From Proteobacteria bacterium DTSAM18 (GTDB lineage Bacteria > Myxococcota_A > UBA796 > GCA-2862545), in contig JARACJ010000008.1 in the NCBI GenBank assembly GCA_028767165.1, positions 62,001 through 126,000 on the forward strand: a stretch of 64,000 nt of DNA, given 5' to 3'. Every line of letters starts with the position of its first letter. Position 1 is the stretch's first letter. Positions 33,263 to 41,600 of the stretch are shown one piece after another. Position numbers and translations under genes: made by a program. The notes under the pieces were generated by a model that was given only the letters and a program-made list of their open reading frames with translations, did not search any database and was not told the origin of the DNA.

Positions 33263-34609
33263 ATGCGTACCTGGCCCTTCATCGCCCTCCTGGGGTGCAC
33301 GGCAGTCGTCGAAGACGACCCCAATTCGCCACTGACGGGAGACCCGACAACAGATCCCTGCCATGGTCGTCCCATGCTCACGTTCCATGCCGACGCCGAC
33401 AAGGATGGCTTCGGTGATCCCGCCACCGCCGTGGAGCACTGCGAACCGCCTCGCGGCCACGTGGACAACGACCTGGACTGCGACGACACCCGACGACGCA
33501 TCCATCCCGACCAGCCCGAGCTGTGCGACGGCCTCGACAACGACTGCAACGACCTCGTCGACGACGAGCTCGGCGAGAAGTGGACCTGGAGCGATGGCAG
33601 GACGAAGGAGGTCCTCGTGTTCGACGCCGAACACCGTAGGGTCGAACACAGGTGGAACCAGAACGGAAAGGGCGGCCCCGACTGGATCCACACCTTCCGC
33701 TACGATGCTGCCGGAAACCTGGTCGCCAGCGACATGGACCTCGACAACGACGGCACGGTCGACACCATGATCACGTGGACCTACGACGAGCGCGGCAACA
33801 TGCTCACGGCCAGCACGGACGAGACGGGCGGTGGGAAGATCACCCACCGGTATCTGTACACCTGGAACGACCAGGATCTGCTCGAGAAGACCGTCTACAA
33901 GGAGCGTCGTCCCAACGGCCTGCTGACCATCTGGCGGACCGGCACCGAATACAACAACAGGGGCCTGCCCGTCACGTCCTGGGCCGACACCCGCGGCGAC
34001 TTCGACTGGGATGCCGTCAGCCGGTTCGAATACAACCAGAAGGGCCTCGAGACCTACCGGAGCACCGACTCCGACAACGACGGCGAGCCCGAGTCCTGGG
34101 TGAGCACGTTCTACAACACCCACGACCTCGTGAAGCGCACCGAGTCCCACATGCTGGGCTACGACATCACGACCCGCTTCACCTACGACGCCGATCAGCG
34201 GCTGAAGACCCAGAAGGTCGACGTGCTGGACGACGGCACCGTGGAGTCGGTGATCACCCACTCCTGGAACGACAACGGCCAGGTCCTCACGGTGGAGACC
34301 GATCAGAACAACGACGGTGTGATCGAGATGCGCGTCCGGACCACCTACAGCGCTACCGGCAAGGTGCTCAAGACCCGTGTGGACGCGAACGGCGACGGCT
34401 CGTACGAAGCCACCACCTGGACCAGCTACCATTCGTCGGGTCAGCTCCGTCGTCTGGCCGTCGACACCGACGGAGACGGGGTCGAGGACGAGATCACCTT
34501 GCACAGCTACGATCAGGACGACCGGCTGGTGGGGACGGAGTGGGATGACGACGCCGACGGCGTGACCGACCGGTACTGGACCGTCACCATCGACTGCCAC
34601 GCCCCCTGA
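33263..34609 (+). CDS. Lipoprotein with MopE-like metal-binding motif and YD-type repeats
   Basis: 448 residues. [16 protein letters not shown] is a lipoprotein signal (Cys12). Residues about 45-100 match the MopE-like putative metal-binding motif ([38 protein letters not shown]), frequent in Myxococcota surface proteins. The rest is a run of short beta repeats resembling RHS/YD repeats ([44 protein letters not shown]) with interspersed DxDGDG calcium-binding loops. Probably a surface-displayed or periplasmic protein. No toxin tip or catalytic motif is seen. GGAG is 11 bases before ATG. Confidence 0.82.
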   Translation: MRTWPFIALLGCTAVVEDDPNSPLTGDPTTDPCHGRPMLTFHADADKDGFGDPATAVEHCEPPRGHVDNDLDCDDTRRRIHPDQPELCDGLDNDCNDLVDDELGEKWTWSDGRTKEVLVFDAEHRRVEHRWNQNGKGGPDWIHTFRYDAAGNLVASDMDLDNDGTVDTMITWTYDERGNMLTASTDETGGGKITHRYLYTWNDQDLLEKTVYKERRPNGLLTIWRTGTEYNNRGLPVTSWADTRGDFDWDAVSRFEYNQKGLETYRSTDSDNDGEPESWVSTFYNTHDLVKRTESHMLGYDITTRFTYDADQRLKTQKVDVLDDGTVESVITHSWNDNGQVLTVETDQNNDGVIEMRVRTTYSATGKVLKTRVDANGDGSYEATTWTSYHSSGQLRRLAVDTDGDGVEDEITLHSYDQDDRLVGTEWDDDADGVTDRYWTVTIDCHAP

Positions 34610-34815
34610 ACCAGCCCGCCGTACGCGCGACCTCTGCCGCTCCGACCCGTTCCCCGACGTTCCGCCCCCAGCCCACGACACGCCGAGATCCCCCCATCTG
34701 GCCCACAATCGTGAGGCCCCCGGCACACCTGGGTCCCACGCGGACGAACAGTCGGTCCCGTGTGCTAGATCTGTGCCCTGCAACCGGTACCCTCGTCATC
34801 CAAGTTGGAGCCACC

Positions 34816-37116
34816 ATGCCCGAGCTCGACGCCGCGCCACCCGAGACCGCCCCGCCGGCGTCCGCCACCGCGGCACCGGCGGCCTCCACCGGCGATCACC
34901 TGGCCGATCCCCTCGCCCGCTCGGGCCTCGGCAACGGTCCACAGGCCCAGGCCCAGGCGGCCACCTCCGGCGCGGGCGGCGATCTGCCCCACAAGGATCG
35001 GATCCAGGCCTCCTTCGGCCAGTTCGACGTCTCCGGGGTCTCCGCCCACACAGGCACCTCCACCCAGGCCGCCCTGCGGGACATGGGTGCCAAGGGACTC
35101 ACCACCGGCGACCAGGTCGCGCTGAAGAACGACGACCTGCACACCGCAGCCCACGAGGCCGCCCACGCCGTGCAGCAGCGCCAGGGCGTACGCCTCAAGG
35201 ACGACACGGGCGAGGCCGGCGACGCCTACGAGCGCCACGCCGACGCCGTCGCCGATGCGGTCGTCGCGGGCCAGTCCGCCGAGGGCCTCCTCGCGAACGG
35301 GCCCGCTGCGGCCGGCAGCACCTCCGGCGGCGTGCAGTTCAAGCTCGAGACCTGGGATCCGGACGCCCCCGTCAACCAGGAGGAGGCCGAGAAGAAGCGT
35401 CTCGGCCAGAAGTACAAGGGCGGCAAGTTCATCGACTCGGCCGACGACGGCACCGGCTTCTTCTCCGGCGTCCAGGAAGACACCGAGGAGGCCAGCAACC
35501 TCAAGGGCGGCAACCTGTCCCCCCAGGAGGCGGTCAAGCTGCCGCTGGCCACCGTGGAGCAGATCAACCCCAAGTCCGACGTCCCCAAGCAGATCATCCG
35601 CAAGGCCACCAAGACCAACTGGAACACCGCCAAGCACATGTTCGCCGAGGGCCACCTGCCCGGCGGCGTCAGCCAGGAAGAGGTCGACCCCACCGCCAAC
35701 CGGGCGATCATGAAGAAGCTGTGGGAGTACCGGCAGTGGCACCACGACAAGGTGCTGAAGAAGGTCAAGCGCAACCTCAACGCCAAGGTCCCCGGCGACG
35801 AGAACACCCCGCCGGGCCTGTCCGACTGGGCCGCCGCCGGGTCCACCTCGATGACCTCCGACATCGACATCAACCTCAAGGGCTCGGCCACCGAGCGGGC
35901 CGTCGGGCTGTTCAACGACGAGTTCAAGAAGGAGTTCGGCAAGGAGGCCGGCGTCGTCTACGACGTCAACGTCTACGCCCTCGACTTCATGCACGGCATG
36001 GGCGTCCGCGTGGACCAGGACGGCCAGGAGGACGACCAGGGCGACACCCGCCTCGTGAGCCAGGAGGGCGGCCGCAAGGGACGCAAGCAGGGCGGCATCG
36101 ACAACGAGCGCAAGGCCAAGCGCGACCTCGTGCAGCAGGAGGAGTGGGCCGACCTGAAGATCCGCCTGTACATGAACGACACCGAGTGGGCCCAGCACAA
36201 GGCATCCGTGGGTCCGGACCGCCAGGTGCACTGGGTCCGGGTGGAGAAGAAGTACAAGGCCTACCGGGCCGAGCTCAAGCAGGCGATGCAGGACCGCACC
36301 GGCAAGTACATCAAGCAGGCCGACGACGCCCAGCGGTCCGGCTACCAGCAGATCGGCGATCAGGCCAAGGAGGTGTCCGACCTCACCGGCTTCGACACCG
36401 ACAACGTGATGATCGGCGCCTCCAACGACGTGTACGAGAAGAAGCTCAAGCGCATCGGCGAGATCCGTGAGCGCCTCAAGCTGCGGGTCGACGCCTACAA
36501 CAGCCTCGTCGACGACGGCGGCCGTCCCCTCGACGACGAGCACAACGCCCAGATCGCCAGCCTGAAGAAGAAGATCGACAACAACCTGGTGCTGCTCCGG
36601 GAGCTCATCAGCGAAGCCGCCCTGTTCTCGAACGAGGCCTACCTCACCGACGGCGGCGTCAACCACACCGTGGTGGGCCTGCAGATCGGCAAGCCGCTCA
36701 ACCTGTCCAAGGCGGCCACCCTGCACGCCGTGCAGGAGAACATGGCCGACTCCCTCAAGGAGATCGGCCGTCACAACGGCAGCATCGGCGAGGCCGCCTA
36801 CAAGTCCGGCAAGTACTTCTGGCGCATGGCCGACGCCGCGAAGAACTGGGACATCGACCTCGGCGAGGTCGAGGCCGACATGCTCAACCTCAAGACCACC
36901 GGCCACCAGATCGCCAACGACATCAAGCAGAACAGCGGCGACAAGGAAGGCGACTCCGCCAGCGAGATGGACTCCATCGGGGTCACCACCGTGGGCGGCC
37001 TCAAGTCCCTCATCCTCCGGGCCGGCCAGGGCGCCATCCAGGCCTACAACGAACAGGTCCGCGGCACCGACGAGCTCGCGCTGTCCGAGTCCGTCGACAA
37101 GGAGAACCCCCTGTGA
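34816..37116 (+). CDS. eCIS-core (DUF4157) protein with possible nucleotidyltransferase-like centre
   Basis: 766 residues, no signal peptide. An Ala/Pro-rich leader precedes the eCIS-core/DUF4157 domain (about 55-140): [40 protein letters not shown], with the zincin-like HEAAH at 113-117 and [12 protein letters not shown]. This domain marks cargo or partners of extracellular contractile injection systems. Further on, [11 protein letters not shown] (342-352) resembles the GS...DxD motif of nucleotidyltransferase folds, with [10 protein letters not shown] after it, but the GS-to-D spacing is short. The C-terminal third is helical. The gene is directly coupled to a pentapeptide-repeat gene. No injection-apparatus genes are in the window. 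Confidence 0.85.
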   Translation: MPELDAAPPETAPPASATAAPAASTGDHLADPLARSGLGNGPQAQAQAATSGAGGDLPHKDRIQASFGQFDVSGVSAHTGTSTQAALRDMGAKGLTTGDQVALKNDDLHTAAHEAAHAVQQRQGVRLKDDTGEAGDAYERHADAVADAVVAGQSAEGLLANGPAAAGSTSGGVQFKLETWDPDAPVNQEEAEKKRLGQKYKGGKFIDSADDGTGFFSGVQEDTEEASNLKGGNLSPQEAVKLPLATVEQINPKSDVPKQIIRKATKTNWNTAKHMFAEGHLPGGVSQEEVDPTANRAIMKKLWEYRQWHHDKVLKKVKRNLNAKVPGDENTPPGLSDWAAAGSTSMTSDIDINLKGSATERAVGLFNDEFKKEFGKEAGVVYDVNVYALDFMHGMGVRVDQDGQEDDQGDTRLVSQEGGRKGRKQGGIDNERKAKRDLVQQEEWADLKIRLYMNDTEWAQHKASVGPDRQVHWVRVEKKYKAYRAELKQAMQDRTGKYIKQADDAQRSGYQQIGDQAKEVSDLTGFDTDNVMIGASNDVYEKKLKRIGEIRERLKLRVDAYNSLVDDGGRPLDDEHNAQIASLKKKIDNNLVLLRELISEAALFSNEAYLTDGGVNHTVVGLQIGKPLNLSKAATLHAVQENMADSLKEIGRHNGSIGEAAYKSGKYFWRMADAAKNWDIDLGEVEADMLNLKTTGHQIANDIKQNSGDKEGDSASEMDSIGVTTVGGLKSLILRAGQGAIQAYNEQVRGTDELALSESVDKENPL

Positions 37117-37670
37117 GCCTCCTCTCCCTCCTCAAGACCGATCCCGCCGCCTTCCGCGAGCGGATCAACGCCGACCGCACCAGCGAGTTCGACTTCTCCG
37201 GCGCCAACCTGCGCGGAGCCGATCTGCGCGGCATCTCCCTGTGGGGCGCCGATCTCTCCGGCGCCGATCTGCGGGAGGCCCGCCTGCAGGACGCCTTCCT
37301 CATCGAGTGCAACCTGGCCGGCGCGGATCTGCGGGGCGCCGACCTCACCGGCGCCAACTGCCGCGACACCTCCTTCGCCGGGGCAAACCTGTCGGACACG
37401 CGCCTGTACCGGGTCAAGCTCAACGACTGCGACCTCACCCGCACCCACCTCACCGGCGCGGATCTCGAGCTCGTCTTCATGGACGAAGCCCGCCTCACAG
37501 GCGCCTTCCTGTCCGGTGCGACCCTTCGCGACGCCTCCGCAGACGACATCGACTTCACCGGCGCCGACCTCACGGACCTCACGGTGGTCGACTGCGTGTT
37601 CAGCGGCGTCACGGGGCTGCCCGAGGGTGCCGAGGCCGGCTGGACGAACACCGTCGTCACGCGGGCCTGA
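37113..37670 (+). CDS. Pentapeptide-repeat protein coupled to the eCIS-core gene
   Basis: 185 residues from GTG 37113, overlapping the previous stop as GTGA. The body is an uninterrupted A(D/N)LxX helix: [80 protein letters not shown]. Pentapeptide proteins form right-handed quadrilateral helices; some mimic DNA to protect gyrase, others are effectors or immunity-like partners. Strict coupling suggests it acts with the upstream protein, perhaps as chaperone or immunity protein. That role is inference. Confidence 0.88.
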   Translation: MSLLSLLKTDPAAFRERINADRTSEFDFSGANLRGADLRGISLWGADLSGADLREARLQDAFLIECNLAGADLRGADLTGANCRDTSFAGANLSDTRLYRVKLNDCDLTRTHLTGADLELVFMDEARLTGAFLSGATLRDASADDIDFTGADLTDLTVVDCVFSGVTGLPEGAEAGWTNTVVTRA

Positions 37671-37676
37671 GCCCTC

Positions 37677-38483
37677 TCAACGACTCCCGAGGACGGCCTG
37701 GAACAGCCGGTCTACCCACCGTGCCGGCAGCTTCGAGAGCCCCCACCGCACCCGATCCTGGTGGATCGGCACGCGGATGGGGGCCCGCCTCGCCATGAGC
37801 GCTGCGACGGTCCGCCGGGCCACCTCGTCTGGCGACGTCGCCTTGCGCTTCTCCCCCACCACCAGCCGCGCCGTCTTCCGCAGGGCCCCCTCGAACCATG
37901 TGGACCGGTCGGCCGCCGCCTCGAAGACGGCCTGGTTGGAGTCGAGCAGGCCGGTGTCGACCGGCCCGGGCTGGACCAGGATCACAGGCATGCCGAGCAG
38001 CGCGAGCTCCCGCCGCAGCCCGTCGGCGTAGCCCTCGAGGGCGAACTTGGTGGTCGAGTAGGCGCCGCCGAAGGGCCCCGACAGGCTGCCGGACTCCGAA
38101 CCCATGATCACCACCCTGCCCTTCCGCGCGTGCAGGAGCGGAAAGAACACCTGGTTCGTGAGGAACACCCCGAGCACGTTCACGTCGAGGAGCTGCCGGA
38201 AGTGCGACTCGGGCAGCTCCACCAGCGGACCGCCCCGGAACAGGCCGGCCACGCAGAGCACGCCGTCGAGCCCGTCGACCTCTGACGCCACCCGCGCCCG
38301 GGCCGCCTCCAGGCTCGCCCGGTCGGCCACGTCGGCCTGCAACAGCGTGAGCCCTTCCACGATCCCCGCCGCCGGCGCCACGTCGAGCCCGAAGACCCGG
38401 TGGCCAGCCTCGGCGAGCTGCACCGCGATGGCGCGACCGACGCCTCGTGCGGCGCCGGTGACGACGTAGACTCGCTGGACCAT
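37677..38483 (-). CDS. Short-chain dehydrogenase/reductase
   Basis: 268 residues. The Rossmann motif TGAARGVG (9-16), the NAG-like segment CVAGLF, the catalytic Ser in IMGSESGSLSGPF and YSTTK (about 141-145) identify an SDR. Specificity is unknown; the NAD/NADP choice is not clear, though an acidic residue after the second strand (GLDVAP) hints at NAD. It is convergent with the pentapeptide gene (6 bases apart). It lies just past the left copy of the 44-bp repeat, so before insertion of the FG-GAP gene it probably followed the SLOG-family gene closely. Confidence 0.9.
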   Translation of the reverse strand: MVQRVYVVTGAARGVGRAIAVQLAEAGHRVFGLDVAPAAGIVEGLTLLQADVADRASLEAARARVASEVDGLDGVLCVAGLFRGGPLVELPESHFRQLLDVNVLGVFLTNQVFFPLLHARKGRVVIMGSESGSLSGPFGGAYSTTKFALEGYADGLRRELALLGMPVILVQPGPVDTGLLDSNQAVFEAAADRSTWFEGALRKTARLVVGEKRKATSPDEVARRTVAALMARRAPIRVPIHQDRVRWGLSKLPARWVDRLFQAVLGSR

Positions 38484-38525
38484 CCCGACCTCCTGCGCGA
38501 AGCGGTCCCGGGAGCCTACCGCAGG

Positions 38526-38569
38526 TTCACCCCGGCCGGTCCAACCCCAACAGCGCCTTCGCCAGCGCC
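38526..38569. repeat. 44-bp direct repeat, left copy
   Basis: Identical over 44 bases to 44498-44541 and in the same orientation. The right copy is the real 3' end of the SLOG-family gene; this copy encodes the same C-terminal residues (LAKALLGLDRPG, stop) on the minus strand but without the rest of the gene. The two copies bracket the FG-GAP gene, with 5,972 bases between their starts. Confidence 0.9.
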
Positions 38570-38631
38570 TGTTTTACAGAGCGCACGGGGGGCAATGCAT
38601 CCCGCCAGGCATGTTGTACGACGATGAACAC

Positions 38632-41600
38632 TCATGATTCCTTTCGTCGGAGCAGGATCGTCACGGCCAGCAACATCATCCATGCCTGAGGAGGCCGTCC
38701 AATGGAGGAGCAGCCGCCTCCAGACGACCTTCCGGAAGGTTCGGTCGGCGTGTCACGGCCGCGATCGCTGGGGGCCTGGATTTCCAGCCGCCGCGGCGTC
38801 GCCCAGTCGCCTACCCTTCCCGTGGTGTCTTCCGCTCGTGCGGTCCACCACAGGGTGCCCTCGCTATCCGGGGCCACGGTCCTCCAGGTCGCCTCTCCCT
38901 GCAGCGGCACGATGCCGTCTTCCGTGGCTATGATCCCCGCGAGTCGTCGGGTGCGAGACAACACGAACTCGATGCTCACCTCGTCGCCGTTGGGGTCCTC
39001 GGGGGCAAGGGCCATGAACGTGACCTCATCATCCACCGTGACGTCGGCACCGTTCTCTGGAGACAGAAGCTCAGGTACGCCGGGCGCGGCCTCCAGCTGG
39101 CCAACGTGAAAGGAGACGATGTCCCAGGGTGAGGCGACGCCCACTTCGTCCTTGGCTCGAGCCCTCGCAAACCAGTCGGCCCGTTCCTCCAGCTCGAGAC
39201 CGTCGTCAGTAGGATTCCATGTCAGCGTTCCCGAGCCCTCACCCTGCATGGACACCTTGATGAGAGCTTCCCCGTCGAAGGTCTCCACCATGTCGAGTTC
39301 CAGCTCGTGTGTGACGACGCCCCCTTCCGGATCGGTGGCTTCCGCCAGTACGACATCTGGAGTAGTGGTCAGGAGCACGTCTCCGTCGCGAGGTTCCAGG
39401 ATGGCGAACCCTTCCGGCGCACCGTTGGCTGAACTGAAGCGGAACCAGGCCTGCTCGGACCAGTTCGAACGGTTCCCGTGTTCATCCATGGCGCGGACCT
39501 TCCACACGTACAGTGCGTCCTCTACCAGTATGCCATCGAACGCATAGGAGACCATTGCTTCTCCCCCGTCGTCGACCCCACCGGCCGCGACGAGACCGCC
39601 CATTTCATCCCGCAGCTCCACATCATAGGTGATGGCATCACCGTCCAGGTCCGTTGATGCAATCCACTGCAGGTTTACCGGAATCGTCGCCGCGATCTGA
39701 CCCTCGATGGGAAAGGTGGGCACAGGAACCGTCGGGACGCTCTGGACCACATTCACCTTGAAGGCAGCCACAGGTGACCACGCGGAGCTGGTGTATTCGT
39801 CGGTGGCACGTACCCGCCAATAGAGAGTAGCGTCCTCTAGGAGCTCCACATCGACGCGCCACTCGCTGTCCGTCAAGCCGGCCACGCCAGTCGACTCGAT
39901 GGAGAGCGCCACGTCCTCATACACCCTGATTTCGTAGCTCTCCTCCACCGCGAGCGGGTGTTCCCCGGGTTGGAACGAGAGCAGAGGATAAGCGGTACCC
40001 ACCTCTTCACCTTGCACGGGCTGCAGAGGTACAGGCACCCGCGGCCCTTCATGGGTCATCGGATCGGTGCCATCAGCGTACTCCGTGAGATTGTCTCGGC
40101 CGTCACCGTCACCATCCGCCAACGCATCGCTGGGATCAGTGGGGTCGAGTCCGTGTTCCTCCTCCCACGCGTCGGATAGGCCGTCCTCGTCCTCGTCGAG
40201 CCACCTGACGGTTACGGTCCAAGCCAACCGATCCTCTCCACCCTCATCGTCGGACACACTGACCAGGAAGTCAGCGTAGCCTCTCGAGGCCTGCGCAGCC
40301 GAGGGGGTCCACTCTACAGTGCCACGTTCACTATCGAGGGCTGCGCCCTCAGGTCCCGCCACCAGCGTGAAGGTCAACACGTCTTCGCCTGGATCGATGA
40401 CAGTCGGTGTCCACCTGTACAGCGTACCCTCCAAGGCATCGACGGGTGGCTCGTTGGTGACAACAGGAGGAACATTGTGGACTGTCAGCACGAACGTCTC
40501 CTTGGAGACACCGCCCACACCGTTGTCTACCGTGAGTACGACGAGGTATTCCCCGTCGTCGCCCCAGGAATGGCTTACAGATTGCCCTTCCGTGGTATCG
40601 AAGCCATCGCCGAAGTCCCAGCGGTAGGTGAGCACATTGCCCCCCGAGTCGGCGGCACTGCCGGTCAATGTCACAGGTGAGCCCTCGTCGACGCTGATGT
40701 CGGCCAACGGGGCGATGATCGGGCCAGTATGAGGTATGTCGAGGGACGGGCCGGCGATACTGCCATACATCAGCAGGATGACTTTCGAGCCATCGCCCCC
40801 AGGCAGGCCAGCGATCTCCATCAGGAAGTCATCATAGCCATCCCCGTTGACGTCGCCTGCGCCGTCAATCTTGACGCCTTCTTCGTCGTTCGTCGTCATC
40901 CAAGGCGCGCCACGCCAGTCAGGGTCACTGGAGATGGCCGTTTCGCTGCCATAGAACGCAATCACTACGCTGCTGTCATCGTCTGCCGAAGTCGCTGGCC
41001 ACCCGTTGATCGGTAGCATGATCAACAGGTCATTCAGGTCGTCTCCGTTGATGTCGCCCACACCGCCCATATACATGCCTGTGCGGTTGTAGTTGTGGGG
41101 GGAAAGTTCCGCGTAGGCCGAGTTCGACACACCGCCAATGCCACCCCTGTAGACACGGACGTATCCGGTACGTGCGTCCTCATCCGGGTAGGAAACGGCC
41201 ACGTCATCATAGCCGTCGCCATCTACGTCACCGAGACCAGCGACCGAATAGCCCGCATGCACGATGGAGTCAGTGCCGTCGAAGATGGTGGACGCCACGG
41301 ACGAAAGACCCGCCGGGGTGCCGTGGAACACCATCGCCCGGCCTGCGCCGGTGCTATCTTCGATGTCGAATTCATGGCTTCCGACGATGATATCACCATA
41401 GCCATCGGCGTTGACATCACCGGCGACATCCAAGCTACCGCCGAAATTCCCACGGCTCTGAGCACCCCAAATGGTCCTCGAACTCTGCTCGCTGATGCCA
41501 GAGCTGCTGCCACGGTGCACGTCGATGCATCCGACTTCGACGTTGGAGTTGTTGCGACACCGAGGACTACCGACCACCAGGTCGTCATGTCCATCACCAT

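Noticed and set aside
36000-36100. Third catalytic Asp for a nucleotidyltransferase in the eCIS-core protein
   Set aside because: Several Asp-rich strands follow and none can be assigned by eye; only the GS...DID motif is reported as a possibility.
34765-36906. Long minus-strand frame opposite the eCIS-core gene
   Set aside because: Extreme Val/Leu/Gly composition, no start signal, antisense to a recognised domain.
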